From a virus: a stretch of 27,424 nucleotides of DNA. The notes beneath the pieces were generated by a model that saw only the letters and a list, made by a program, of their open reading frames with translations, searched no databases and was not told the DNA's origin. The stretch covers positions 1 through 27,424 of IMG/VR virus record IMGVR_UViG_3300030109_006185; one strand, 5' to 3'. Shown here one piece after another: positions 12,540 through 20,907 of the stretch. A program made the position numbers and the translations under genes. Numbering within the stretch: the first letter of the stretch is position 1; every line of letters starts with the position of its first letter.

Positions 12540-14016
12540 TTTAGATTATTTACGTGAGTTGCAACAAAAATTGATAGACTATGACAAACAAAAGTCTATG
12601 CATGGTTTGCCTTTTATGGATTTTGATAGATATGTGAAGCAAAAAAAATTCAGAGATATTATATTAAACCGTGTAAAAACTGGTGTTGGAGCTAAAATAT
12701 TTGTATGTTTTGGAGGGAATAGATCAGGTAAAACAGAGTTAGGAGCATCTATTATAGCGGAGTTGATGAATAGTGAAAAAAAATTAAAACTTCTATGTGG
12801 AACAATTAATTATTCTATGTCTGTATCAGTTCAACAGATGAAAATAAATAATCTGATAAATAAAAAAACACTTACAAAGCGTAGCGGTGTGTATGATTCT
12901 ATTAGGGGATTTCCCCATGAAACAATAGAAAATGAGATTGGTAATATATGTTATTTTCGATCTTACGCACAGGGAAGAGAAACATTTCAGGGCTTAGACA
13001 TTGACTTTGCTTGGTTAGATGAAGAATGTAGTTTTACGTTATTTACTGAGGTTTTATCAAGAACAGCAGACAGAAACGGCGTTGTATTACTTACGTTTAC
13101 TTCATTGATGGGATATACCAAGCTAGTTAATTTTTTATATGATTCTGACAATCCATTAATACAAACTGAAACATTATCAATCTTAGATAACCCTTTTATC
13201 TCACAAAAAGCAAAAGAAGACATTATTTCTACATGGGATGAAGACGAGCTAACTATGAGGCGAGACGGAAAACCTCATATTAAAAGCGGTTTAGTGTATA
13301 AAGAATTTGATAACAATATACATTTAATTGAACCGTTTGATTATTTGAAGCATGTAAAAGGTAATCCTGATAGATACCAGATACATGAGGGCATAGACCC
13401 ACATACTAGAACGCCACATCATTGGCTACGATTTCTTTATGACAGAAAAAACGACATTCTGTATGTTGTAGATGAATGCAAAGCCCCGTATGAAAGCATG
13501 TTAATTGAAGATTATGCACGATTAATAAAAGCTAAAAGGAATGGTAATTACCCGATATATTGCCAAATAGACACAAGCTCGCAAACACCCGATGTTATAC
13601 ATAAAGTTCATTCAGAAACAGGAGAATATCAGGAAGATTTACATACAATTAGGCGAGAATTTGATAAGTGCGGTATATCTACAATATTATGTAGTAAAGA
13701 TAATAATCTAGGTATTAATGCGGTAAAAAACCGATTAAAAGTGGTTAAGACAAAAGACGGAGTGATAAAAAAAAATCCAAAATTATATGTATTTAATAAT
13801 TTAAGTGGTATACGTTATGAATTTAAACGCTATTCATGGCAAGCATACGCAAGTGATGTGATTGCTGAGAAAAAAGAAACCCTTAACAAAGTAAATAAAA
13901 AAGATGATCATTTCTTAGATTGTCTTAAATACGAGTGTATAAAAATATTAAATGATTACGAAATAAACGATTCAGTTATACCAAAATTGCCTATGGTAAT
14001 TGATGGAATGTACTAA
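12532..14016 (+). CDS. terL: terminase large subunit
   Basis: 494 residues, full length. The ATPase domain has Walker A GGNRSGKT (61-68), Walker B IDFAWLDEE (ending 165, with catalytic Glu) and the coupling motif LLTFTSLMG (187-195). The RNase-H-like nuclease domain has EGIDPH (D289), YCQIDTSS (D347) and DDHFLD (458-463), the three acidic metal-binding positions. It cuts concatemers and drives DNA into the prohead through the portal. NRSGKT Walker A and this length are common in short-tailed phages. The start overlaps TerS. The following gap holds a promoter. Confidence 0.95.
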   Translation: MNDLDYLRELQQKLIDYDKQKSMHGLPFMDFDRYVKQKKFRDIILNRVKTGVGAKIFVCFGGNRSGKTELGASIIAELMNSEKKLKLLCGTINYSMSVSVQQMKINNLINKKTLTKRSGVYDSIRGFPHETIENEIGNICYFRSYAQGRETFQGLDIDFAWLDEECSFTLFTEVLSRTADRNGVVLLTFTSLMGYTKLVNFLYDSDNPLIQTETLSILDNPFISQKAKEDIISTWDEDELTMRRDGKPHIKSGLVYKEFDNNIHLIEPFDYLKHVKGNPDRYQIHEGIDPHTRTPHHWLRFLYDRKNDILYVVDECKAPYESMLIEDYARLIKAKRNGNYPIYCQIDTSSQTPDVIHKVHSETGEYQEDLHTIRREFDKCGISTILCSKDNNLGINAVKNRLKVVKTKDGVIKKNPKLYVFNNLSGIRYEFKRYSWQAYASDVIAEKKETLNKVNKKDDHFLDCLKYECIKILNDYEINDSVIPKLPMVIDGMY

Positions 14017-14021
14017 AACAG

Positions 14022-14049
14022 TTGCAAAAGTATATAAATTAGCTATAAT
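14022..14049 (+). promoter_or_regulatory. sigma70-type promoter before the portal gene
   Basis: TTGCAA (14022-14027), a 16-bp spacer and a perfect TATAAT (14044-14049) lie in the 112-bp gap between terL and the portal gene. The start would be near 14056, about 70 bases before ATG 14129. It probably boosts the virion genes separately from packaging genes. Confidence 0.65.
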
Positions 14050-14128
14050 TTAAGTATATTAAGCTTTAAAATGTAAAATTTCTATTAAAATTCATATTAA
14101 ATTCTAAATTCAAAAAAATAAGGCTTAA

Positions 14129-16102
14129 ATGAGTAAACCAGAAAAATACCAGCTAGAAAGCGACGCTATGGAACATTTTTTAGGTTTGAAGAAAACGTAT
14201 CAAATGCAACGACAACCTTATGAACATGCATGGAATCAAAGTTTAGATGCTGTATACATGCGTGATGATAATTTAGATACAGTGTATGAAGGTAGAGCTC
14301 AAGTTAATAGCCCAGTAATGAAATGGAAAGTACAGGGAATACTTAGCAGAGTAATGAAAATATTATTTAATTCTTTGCCTATTGCACGAATTGAGCCAAC
14401 ACAAGATAGCAAGATTCATAAAGATGTAATTGCGTTATGGAATAAATATATTTTTTCTTATCAGCTAGATAAAATTAATTTTATGGATGCTTATAGGTTG
14501 TTTTTCAAGAATTGTGTTATTCAGGGAACGTCAGTTGCTAAGATAGCTCAAGCTTATGAAGAAAGGAATGTTGTTTTCTTTCCTGATGATGAAGAGTCAG
14601 ATAGTAATATGGTTGTAAAAGATAATACATACTTTGAGCCATTGTTATTAACTGAATTTTACAGTGATGTAAATAAATATTCACCACAAGATAGTTTAGC
14701 TTGTATTCAATCAACGGCTATTCGCTATGAAGATTTAAAAAAACAAGAAAAAAGAAAAGAAAAAGAAACGTTTGAAATAATTGACCAAGAAACAAACGAA
14801 GTTGTAAGAATTGAAGAAAAAGTTAAAGAAGTAGGAAAGTATCATAATTTAGATTTATTAATTTTTAATGAGGGGGGCAATACCCCACAACAGCAGGACT
14901 ATATACAGTTACTAGGATTTAACAGAACACAACAAACGCAATTTCAGAAAGCATTAAAAGAACAAAATAAAACAGGGTTAGTACAGATAGATGAATGTTA
15001 TGGTAAGTACTTTATTGATGGGGAAGAAAGAGAGGTAATTTGTACTATTGCGAATGGAAATGTTGTTATTCAATTAGAAGAAACACCGTTTAGACATAAA
15101 AAATATATTAGACCATTTATTGTTGGTAAATATGAACCGATACCTAACTGTTTATATGGCACAAGTAATGTAATTGCAGGATTATCACTACTAAAAGAAT
15201 TAAATGCGGCGAGGGCACAATCACGAGACGCAAATACACATAGTATATTTCCTATGACCTATGTTGATAAGACACGTAACATAAATTGGGACTATATGTG
15301 GAGACCTAACGGGGTTATTGAAGGGCAAGGTAGTAATGGCATAACTAGTATTGTTAATCCTAGTTTAGCGAATGTAAATATTAATGATAGTGCTGTTATC
15401 CAAAGAGATATAGATCAACTTTTCAGTTTATCACCAGTTCAAGAAGGTACGAGCGACAGATCAAAAATCCCACAAACAAAAGGGGCTACACTTTCAATTA
15501 TAGCCCAAAATGACATGCCACTTAACGAAATTATTAACGTTCAGACGAACGAAGTTTTAAAACCATTTATCGAAATGTTGTACGAAAGAGACATAACATT
15601 TAAGGATTCTGAAGACTTGCTAAGTGTTTATACACCCGAAGAGTTACAAAAATTATCTGTTAATGAAACTGTAAGGATGCAAGAATTGTATTTTAATTTT
15701 AATATTAAGGTATTAGGTAATTTAGAACTTTCTAACGAAATAGCACATCAAAACGGTTACATGAATTTCTTAAATTACGCTTCAGGAATTCCTACACTTG
15801 CTAAAAGGATTGATTGGCAAGTTGCAGGAGAGAAGCTGTTAGCTAGTTTTGGGATAAAAGACGATGCAGAAGGGTTATTTTTAGATGATGAACTAGTAGT
15901 GGAAACAGACAAGCAAATTGCACAAGAACAACAAATGGCAATGCAACAAGCGAGGCAGATGGAAAAGCAGGAAAGAATAGAAAAGAAAATAGAAGACATT
16001 GATAAATACAGAGCAGAAAAAGAAATTGATCTAGAAGCGCAACTTGTGGAAGATAATCATGAAGTTATGATTGAAGAGATGACAGGGCAGAAAATTGCAT
16101 AA
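14129..16102 (+). CDS. portal protein (podovirus-type head-tail connector)
   Basis: 657 residues, in the size range of P22-like and related long portals. It follows the terminase genes and precedes scaffold and capsid. N-terminal HAWNQSLDAVYMRDD and a wing/stem region with RRxVIVGKYEPIPN-like text (RPFIVGKYEPIPNCLYGTSNV, about 330-350) are typical of portals with a GxG...E/L-NxxRAQ helix (LLKELNAARAQSRDANTHSIFP). A DRSKIPQTKGAT segment sits near 446. The C-terminal 70 residues form a Gln/Glu-rich coiled coil (QEQQMAMQQARQMEKQ). A twelve-subunit ring at the head vertex, docking terminase and tail. AAGG site six bases before ATG. Confidence 0.85.
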   Translation: MSKPEKYQLESDAMEHFLGLKKTYQMQRQPYEHAWNQSLDAVYMRDDNLDTVYEGRAQVNSPVMKWKVQGILSRVMKILFNSLPIARIEPTQDSKIHKDVIALWNKYIFSYQLDKINFMDAYRLFFKNCVIQGTSVAKIAQAYEERNVVFFPDDEESDSNMVVKDNTYFEPLLLTEFYSDVNKYSPQDSLACIQSTAIRYEDLKKQEKRKEKETFEIIDQETNEVVRIEEKVKEVGKYHNLDLLIFNEGGNTPQQQDYIQLLGFNRTQQTQFQKALKEQNKTGLVQIDECYGKYFIDGEEREVICTIANGNVVIQLEETPFRHKKYIRPFIVGKYEPIPNCLYGTSNVIAGLSLLKELNAARAQSRDANTHSIFPMTYVDKTRNINWDYMWRPNGVIEGQGSNGITSIVNPSLANVNINDSAVIQRDIDQLFSLSPVQEGTSDRSKIPQTKGATLSIIAQNDMPLNEIINVQTNEVLKPFIEMLYERDITFKDSEDLLSVYTPEELQKLSVNETVRMQELYFNFNIKVLGNLELSNEIAHQNGYMNFLNYASGIPTLAKRIDWQVAGEKLLASFGIKDDAEGLFLDDELVVETDKQIAQEQQMAMQQARQMEKQERIEKKIEDIDKYRAEKEIDLEAQLVEDNHEVMIEEMTGQKIA

Positions 16103-16286
16103 CAGACATTTTTCTTTTGAAGAAATTGAAAATATTTTTAATGAAGAGATTGAAAATTTACACGTACATTTAGATCAGGCGTTAATAGATCAAAATCATA
16201 TTGATATGATGCAATTTTCATATAAACGAATAGCAATGAATAACGTTTTACAAATATTTAAATTAAAAATGAATAAAGGAGATTAA
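16095..16286 (+). CDS. small helical protein, TTG start (63 aa)
   Basis: TTG 16095 overlaps the portal stop by eight bases. The frame (HFSFEEIENIFNEEIENLHVHLDQALIDQNHID...) has no earlier ATG; the next ATG would lose over half the protein. Two amphipathic helices with a YKRIAMNNVLQIFKL C-terminus. The stop is directly followed by the next gene's ATG. Likely a minor head or assembly protein; family not recognised. Confidence 0.65.
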   Translation: MHNRHFSFEEIENIFNEEIENLHVHLDQALIDQNHIDMMQFSYKRIAMNNVLQIFKLKMNKGD

Positions 16287-16763
16287 ATGGAAAATGAAAT
16301 AAAAAATACTACTTTAGATTTGGAAAAAGTAGAAGAAAAAAAGAAGCCAATAAAAAGAAAAAAAGATATTCAAGACTATTTATATAAAGATGGGCAATAT
16401 GATGGTGAGCAATTTAAAAAGACTCATTTATTTAAATGTAAAGTAAGAGCATCCAAAAACTTTGGGGTCACGATTGATCATTTAGAAAGTGCGTATGTTA
16501 ATTTGAATGGAAAGAAAATTGACGGTTTTTATATTACGAAAATTATAGATAGGTTTGGATTCAGCAACGGGCAAATGTTAAGTAGGGCACAAATAGCTAT
16601 CCAAAACGGACACAATAGCGTTAAATGCGTGGAAGTTGTTGAAGAAAAAATAGCAAATATATTAAAAAATAAAAACGTAGTGCAAGCGTATCAGAAACAT
16701 ATTAAAGATTTTGCGGATGGTTTTTTGTACGAGACAAAAACCAAAACTATTTTTGGAGAATAA
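16287..16763 (+). CDS. hypothetical head-region protein (158 aa)
   Basis: Strong AAAGGAG site and ATG directly after the previous stop. A Lys/Glu-rich N-terminal 35 residues is followed by a folded part: HLFKCKVRASKNFGVTIDHLESAYVNLNGKKIDGFYI, then a helical region FGFSNGQMLSRAQIAIQNG and KNVVQAYQKHIKDFADGF. No membrane segment or catalytic motif. The place between portal and scaffold suggests a capsid-assembly role, but I recognise no family. Confidence 0.75.
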   Translation: MENEIKNTTLDLEKVEEKKKPIKRKKDIQDYLYKDGQYDGEQFKKTHLFKCKVRASKNFGVTIDHLESAYVNLNGKKIDGFYITKIIDRFGFSNGQMLSRAQIAIQNGHNSVKCVEVVEEKIANILKNKNVVQAYQKHIKDFADGFLYETKTKTIFGE

Positions 16764-16768
16764 ATGAA

Positions 16769-17653
16769 ATGGAAAATGAAAAAAACACAGACATACAAAG
16801 CATGTCTACAGATGAGTTACGTGATTTTATAAATAAAGAGAACGGAATCCCCGTAAACTCTGATGAAAACACAGAGCCGTCAACAGACAATGTGGAAAAT
16901 GAAACTGTTCAAAATGAAAATGAAACAGTTGAAGAAACGGACACTGTAGAAGTGAAACCAGAAGAATCGACAAATAACGAGAAGCCGTTTTATAAAGGAA
17001 AATCTCGTGATCAGCTTATTGATATGCAAGAAAACGCAACTAAAAAGATTTCGCAACAAGAAAATTATTTAAAAAAATTGGAACAGGAAATTGAAGCAAT
17101 AAAGAATAATCAAAATCAAGTAATGCAGAACAAAAAAGTAGCTGAAGAAGAAGATGATGATTTTCTTGAACGATACGATAAAGACGATGTTGAAGCGATA
17201 CTAAAGTTAGTTGACCGTAAATTGCAATCAAGAGAAAAGCAACAAATTAAGCAAACTGAGGAACAAAAGAAAGCTAATTTTTCAGAAAATGATATTCAGT
17301 TTAGAGCAATGCAAGACGCATTAGCGTTATCTGACATGGATTTATTTAATGAATTTAACGTAAGAGTAAATAAGGAGCTTTTAGAGAAAGGAAGAGAAAA
17401 AACCGCCGATAAAAAAGGATGGTTTAATAACTTCGCGACTAAAACGTTAAATGAAATTAAAAAAAATAAAGCTAATTCTGAGACCTTAGTTGCGGAAAAA
17501 AAACAAAAACTAGTATCTAGAAAAATTAATGCAAGCTCAATTCCAACAACTACAACAGGAAGTCAGTCATCCTCATGGAAAGGGAAACCAGAACCAAAAG
17601 GGGCAGAAGACTATCGAAAATGGTTAGTGGAAAATGCAGGTATTAAGCTCTAG
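16769..17653 (+). CDS. scaffolding protein (putative)
   Basis: 294 residues, highly charged, directly before the major capsid gene. An acidic disordered N-terminus (residues 1-75) precedes a coiled coil at about 85-125 (ATKKISQQENYLKKLEQEIEAIKNNQNQ), an acidic DDDFLERYDKDD patch, and a second helical block with REKQQIKQTEEQKK. The C-terminus is basic then ordered (SSSWKGKPEPKGAEDYRKWLVENAGIKL), the kind of short hook that binds coat protein in scaffolds. It would guide prohead assembly and leave before or during packaging. GGAG site about ten bases upstream. Confidence 0.75.
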   Translation: MENEKNTDIQSMSTDELRDFINKENGIPVNSDENTEPSTDNVENETVQNENETVEETDTVEVKPEESTNNEKPFYKGKSRDQLIDMQENATKKISQQENYLKKLEQEIEAIKNNQNQVMQNKKVAEEEDDDFLERYDKDDVEAILKLVDRKLQSREKQQIKQTEEQKKANFSENDIQFRAMQDALALSDMDLFNEFNVRVNKELLEKGREKTADKKGWFNNFATKTLNEIKKNKANSETLVAEKKQKLVSRKINASSIPTTTTGSQSSSWKGKPEPKGAEDYRKWLVENAGIKL

Positions 17654-17675
17654 TTACTGTTAAGGAGTAACTGCA

Positions 17676-18770
17676 ATGGCAGATCAAAAAACAACAGATG
17701 CAAGTATAGCCCCCGCGGTAAATACGTATTACGAAAAAAAGATTTTAGAGGATTTTGATGCAAAGGCTGTATGGTATACAAACAGTCCTGTAATGACACC
17801 AATTCCACAAGGTTCAGGTAACGTTGTACAGTTTACACGGTACAAAAAAATTAATGCATTATATCAAGATAATACTGATGAGTTTACAGCTCAACAATCG
17901 TATTTATCAGCGACAACTCTTAACGCTACACTACATGAAAGAGATTCTTATGTTCAACTTTCACGTGCTGTAGTATTAACTGCTATATCTAACGTACTAG
18001 ATACGGCTGCTAGAAAAGTGCAAGAGCAAGCTGTTAAAACACTTGATAAGCTTATTCGTAACGATATTGGTATGGCGGTTGCTGATGTAGCTAGTGCGTC
18101 ATCGGTTAATATGAATAACTTAGCGATTGATGGTGGAACGCAAAACTCTACTGGAATCACAGCACGTGTATGGTCTCATGATAAAGCAACTAGTGGCGAC
18201 AGATTTCCGATGTACCACAACAAGCAACGTCTTGCACAATCAGCATTAGTTACAAGTTTTGCATCTTCAGCAATGACAATTAATACATTACAGCGTGGTG
18301 TTGAAGTTTTAGAAAGCAAAGATGTACCACCTTGCGACAACGGTTACTATAAATTAATTTGTAGACCAGAGGTTGCGGCTGAACTTACAACAAGTGCAGG
18401 ATTTAAAGGTTGGATTTCTCCAACAAGTGCTGACCCAGCATTAAAGAGTCCATCAGAAGTTGGTATTGTAGCAGGGGTACAAGTACTTAAATCTACCTTA
18501 GCTTATAAGTATCCATTGTCAGGGGATACATTAAGCACTGCTTCTGGTAACTTGTATTGTTCATTACTATATGGTGATGAAGCTTATGGTGTTGCTATGA
18601 TTAGTGGAGAACAAAGTGAGTCAGGATTTAATTTCTACTTAAAACAAAGTGGTCCTGAATCAACTAATGATCCAACTAACAAGAAAAAACAAGCGGCTTT
18701 CTCTATCTACGGTGTAGGTAAAGTTCTTAATAAGTCAGCTGGTCTTTGGCTATTAACAACTAAGGTTTAA
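17676..18770 (+). CDS. major capsid protein, N4-gp56 family
   Basis: 364 residues. The N-terminal half has the typical N4-gp56-family text: APAVNTYYEKKILEDFDAKAVWYTNSPV, IPQGSGNVVQFTRYKKI, LSATTLNATLHERDSYVQLSRAVVLTAISNVLDTAARKVQEQAVKTLDKLIRNDI in successive blocks (about residues 12-132). The later part has YYKLICRPEVAAEL and GIVAGVQVLKSTLAYKYP. HK97-type coat fold is expected. Codons here are less biased to rare AT-rich choices than in neighbours (e.g. GGT, GCT, CGT), as often in highly expressed genes. GGAG ribosome binding site before ATG 17676, and two hairpins behind. Confidence 0.9.
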   Translation: MADQKTTDASIAPAVNTYYEKKILEDFDAKAVWYTNSPVMTPIPQGSGNVVQFTRYKKINALYQDNTDEFTAQQSYLSATTLNATLHERDSYVQLSRAVVLTAISNVLDTAARKVQEQAVKTLDKLIRNDIGMAVADVASASSVNMNNLAIDGGTQNSTGITARVWSHDKATSGDRFPMYHNKQRLAQSALVTSFASSAMTINTLQRGVEVLESKDVPPCDNGYYKLICRPEVAAELTTSAGFKGWISPTSADPALKSPSEVGIVAGVQVLKSTLAYKYPLSGDTLSTASGNLYCSLLYGDEAYGVAMISGEQSESGFNFYLKQSGPESTNDPTNKKKQAAFSIYGVGKVLNKSAGLWLLTTKV

Positions 18771-18781
18771 TAGTCTAAAAT

Positions 18782-18808
18782 AAAAGGCGATAGCTAAAAT
18801 TGCCTTTT
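18782..18808. terminator. hairpin behind the capsid gene, terminator-like
   Basis: AAAAGGCGAT (18782-18791) pairs with ATTGCCTTTT (18799-18808) with one G-U pair and a 7-base loop. The flanking A- and T-runs make it symmetric, so it could end transcription in either direction, though the T-run is only four long. Confidence 0.5.
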
Positions 18809-18843
18809 CCCTACTGGATATTTTACCCATCTATCCAGTAGGG
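18809..18843. repeat. perfect 12-bp stem-loop behind the capsid gene
   Basis: CCCTACTGGATA (18809-18820) and TATCCAGTAGGG (18832-18843) pair perfectly around an 11-base loop. There is no T-tract after it. It could stabilise the capsid mRNA 3' end or be a processing site. It is also the left border of the inserted two-gene block. Confidence 0.7.
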
Positions 18844-18879
18844 GGCGAAACATTAATATTAATATGAAAGTATATAAAC

Positions 18880-19188
18880 ATGAAAAAATTAACAAACAAA
18901 TATTTAGCAGATCTTCTTAAAAACAATGTTAAGGCATTTAATGACTACAGAGAAAAATTCCCAAATCATAAAATAGATTTTACAGAATTAGATGAGGCTA
19001 TTAACTTTAAGCATTCTAGTTTGAATCATGCTAACCTTAGCAACATGAATTTAGAAGGGTTGAATTTTGAAGACTCAGACATGGGTAAAGTTCAACTAAA
19101 AGAATCAAACATTAGTAATTGCAATTTTATTTGTATTTTATTTGTGGTTTTATTTATCTTTTTGTTTTTTGCTTTATCACATAGATAA
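18880..19188 (+). CDS. pentapeptide-repeat protein with C-terminal membrane anchor (102 aa)
   Basis: The head LADLLKNNVKAFNDYREKFP (about residues 8-28) is clearly related to that of the pentapeptide protein at 2701-3060, about half the head positions being identical. About eight degenerate pentapeptides follow (residues 42-84: FKHSSLNHANLSNMNLEGLNF...), and then a very hydrophobic helix, CILFVVLFIFLFFAL, ending SHR. The repeats should hang on the inner membrane face. The leader (AATATGAAA...ATGAAAAA) also resembles that of the left-arm gene. The gene lies between capsid and tail genes, where it has no structural role that I can see; it looks like cargo with the epimerase that follows. Function unknown. 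Confidence 0.8.
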   Translation: MKKLTNKYLADLLKNNVKAFNDYREKFPNHKIDFTELDEAINFKHSSLNHANLSNMNLEGLNFEDSDMGKVQLKESNISNCNFICILFVVLFIFLFFALSHR

Positions 19189-19206
19189 TTAAAGGAGTAA
19201 ATAATT

Positions 19207-20286
19207 ATGCAAAAATTAAAGGAAAGTATCACATATAACATTTTGGTTACTGGTGGGGCAGGATTTATAGGTTCACATATTATTGAAGAACTTTTGAAAA
19301 AAGAGGTTTTTTTTAAATTACCACTAAAAGAAATAAAAATTGAGTTTAAAATTTTTATTCTAGACAATTTTTCTACAGGCAAAATGGAGAATATAGAAGA
19401 TTTTTTAAATCATGATAATGTACGTCTAATAAAAGGTGATTTAACGGACTACAAATTTTTACTTGAGGTAATGCTAGGCATTGACTATGTTATACATCAA
19501 GGGGCTTTAGGCTCTGTTCCTAGATCATTTGACGAGCCTAAACTATATGCCCAACACAATATTATAGCGACAATGAACATATTTAATATTTCTGAAATTT
19601 ACAAAGATAAAATAAAAGGGATTGTTCAAGCGTCTAGCTCTAGTGTATATGGTGACACTGAAGAATTACCAAAACATGAAGAAATGAACGTAACTCCTAA
19701 GTCTCCTTATGCATTTAGCAAACTAGTATGTGAAGAAATGGCTCATAATTTTAATACAAGAACTAGAATACCAGTAACTAGTTTACGTTATTTTAATGTA
19801 TTTGGTGCAAGACAAAACTTAAATGGTATATACTCGCCTGTAATTCCTAACTTTATTAATGCTATTAATAATAATGAACCTTGCATAATTCATGGAGATG
19901 GAAACCAAACTAGAGATTTTACATATGTTAAATATGTAGCTGAAATAAATATTTTGTTAATGCTCCGTGATTTATATAGATATTATAATAATTGCTCTGA
20001 TAATGGATTTACGGGCATTGCTATAGATGATAAACCTATATCTGATATATATAACGTAGGTTTTGGTGAAAATCGTAGTATTAACGATATTTTCAAAGAT
20101 TTAGGGGGAACAAAAAAAAGACATACAGAAAGCAGAAAAGGGGATGTTAAGGACACATTAGCATTTACCAGAAAAAAAGGGTTTTATAAGTTAAGTGGGC
20201 TAGATTATAATGTTGTACTTTATAATAAAGACAAATTTAAAGAATATCTAGAAGAAACAGTTAAGTTTTATAAAAAAAATAAATAA
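19207..20286 (+). CDS. WbpP-like UDP-HexNAc 4-epimerase (extended SDR)
   Basis: 359 residues. NAD-binding GGAGFIGSH near residues 16-24, HQGALGSVPRSFDEP, QASSSSVYGD (catalytic Ser/Thr region), SPYAFSK (catalytic Tyr and Lys), SLRYFNVFGARQ and IHGDGNQTRDFTYV. This set, particularly the GALGSVPRS and NVFGxRQ blocks, is that of WbpP/Gne-type enzymes that interconvert UDP-GlcNAc and UDP-GalNAc (or their uronic acids) using bound NAD. Two insertions are visible: one after residue 30 (KEVFFKLPLKEIKIEFK) and one near 255-275 (YRYYNNCSDNGFTG). AAAGGAG site upstream. With the dehydrogenase and glycosyltransferases near 9 kb it could feed one sugar pathway. Exact substrate is inferred. Confidence 0.85.
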   Translation: MQKLKESITYNILVTGGAGFIGSHIIEELLKKEVFFKLPLKEIKIEFKIFILDNFSTGKMENIEDFLNHDNVRLIKGDLTDYKFLLEVMLGIDYVIHQGALGSVPRSFDEPKLYAQHNIIATMNIFNISEIYKDKIKGIVQASSSSVYGDTEELPKHEEMNVTPKSPYAFSKLVCEEMAHNFNTRTRIPVTSLRYFNVFGARQNLNGIYSPVIPNFINAINNNEPCIIHGDGNQTRDFTYVKYVAEINILLMLRDLYRYYNNCSDNGFTGIAIDDKPISDIYNVGFGENRSINDIFKDLGGTKKRHTESRKGDVKDTLAFTRKKGFYKLSGLDYNVVLYNKDKFKEYLEETVKFYKKNK

Positions 20287-20343
20287 TTCTTTAAACATAA
20301 ATAAAAAAATTAAATTAGTTGAAGAATACACAAAAAACCTTAT

Positions 20344-20371
20344 TTGACTTAAGAAATTAACGTGTTATTAT
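20344..20371 (+). promoter_or_regulatory. sigma70-type promoter before the tail genes
   Basis: TTGACT (20344-20349), a 16-bp spacer and TATTAT (20366-20371); both boxes match five of six bases. Transcription would start near 20378, just 21 bases before a strong terminator stem. Confidence 0.6.
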
Positions 20372-20398
20372 AAGATTATTCACTTAAACCGAAACAGG

Positions 20399-20436
20399 AA
20401 AGATGAATGGCATTAAAGCTGTTCGTCTTTTTTTTT
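20399..20436 (+). terminator. strong intrinsic terminator
   Basis: AAAGATGAATGGC (20399-20411) pairs over 13 positions with GCTGTTCGTCTTT (20418-20430), three of them G-U pairs, around a 6-base loop. A run of nine T (20428-20436) follows. It ends the epimerase transcript. As it also lies directly after a promoter, it may act as an attenuator or make a short RNA. Confidence 0.8.
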
Positions 20437-20457
20437 GTTTAAAAAATGGAGTAAGTT

Positions 20458-20766
20458 TTGCAACAAAACCAATATGACCAACCGAAAACTATATATTTTT
20501 CTTCTTATGATACCGATTTTGATACTGCTGATGGTACTGTTACGTTAGACGTTAAAGGAACATTGCTAAGAAATAGTGTGCAAGGGTATATTAACAATAG
20601 CACATCACATAATTTAATAATTAAATTTTCTGAAGATGGAACTAACTACGGGCAGAATATATTAGTGTTAGGAAATACACAATTTGATTGCAAAAGTATA
20701 AGTATTGCTAAAATACAATTAACAGCAACACAAAACAATTCGGCTTATGAAATTTTTTTAACATAG
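20458..20766 (+). CDS. small beta-rich virion protein, TTG start (102 aa)
   Basis: TTG 20458 with GGAG six bases upstream; no in-frame ATG fits better. The protein is beta-rich (TIYFSSYDTDF, GTVTLDVKGTLLRN, VQGYINNS, NLIIKFSEDGTNYG, SIAKIQLTATQN), like small decoration or head/tail accessory proteins placed between capsid and connector genes in phages. No secretion signal. Structural role inferred from place and composition. Confidence 0.65.
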   Translation: MQQNQYDQPKTIYFSSYDTDFDTADGTVTLDVKGTLLRNSVQGYINNSTSHNLIIKFSEDGTNYGQNILVLGNTQFDCKSISIAKIQLTATQNNSAYEIFLT

Positions 20767-20775
20767 GAGTATTAT

Positions 20776-20907
20776 ATGCCATTAAAAAAAGGAAAAAAAA
20801 ATATTGGATATAACATAAAAGAATTAAAATCTACAGGAAAGCCTAAAAAGCAATCTGTAGCTATCGCTTTAAAAAAAGCAAAGGTAAAAAAACGTTATGG
20901 GAAGTGA
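20776..20907 (+). CDS. small basic phage protein, DUF6496-like (43 aa)
   Basis: MPLKKGKKNIGYNIKELKS... then GKPKKQSVAIALKKAK and a basic tail. The MPLKKGKS...I..NI..L...G.P.KQAVAIAL pattern is a small, widespread protein of phage tail-gene regions. AGGAG site seven bases upstream. Eleven-base overlap with the adaptor gene. Basic charge suggests contact with nucleic acid; role unknown. Confidence 0.75.
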   Translation: MPLKKGKKNIGYNIKELKSTGKPKKQSVAIALKKAKVKKRYGK

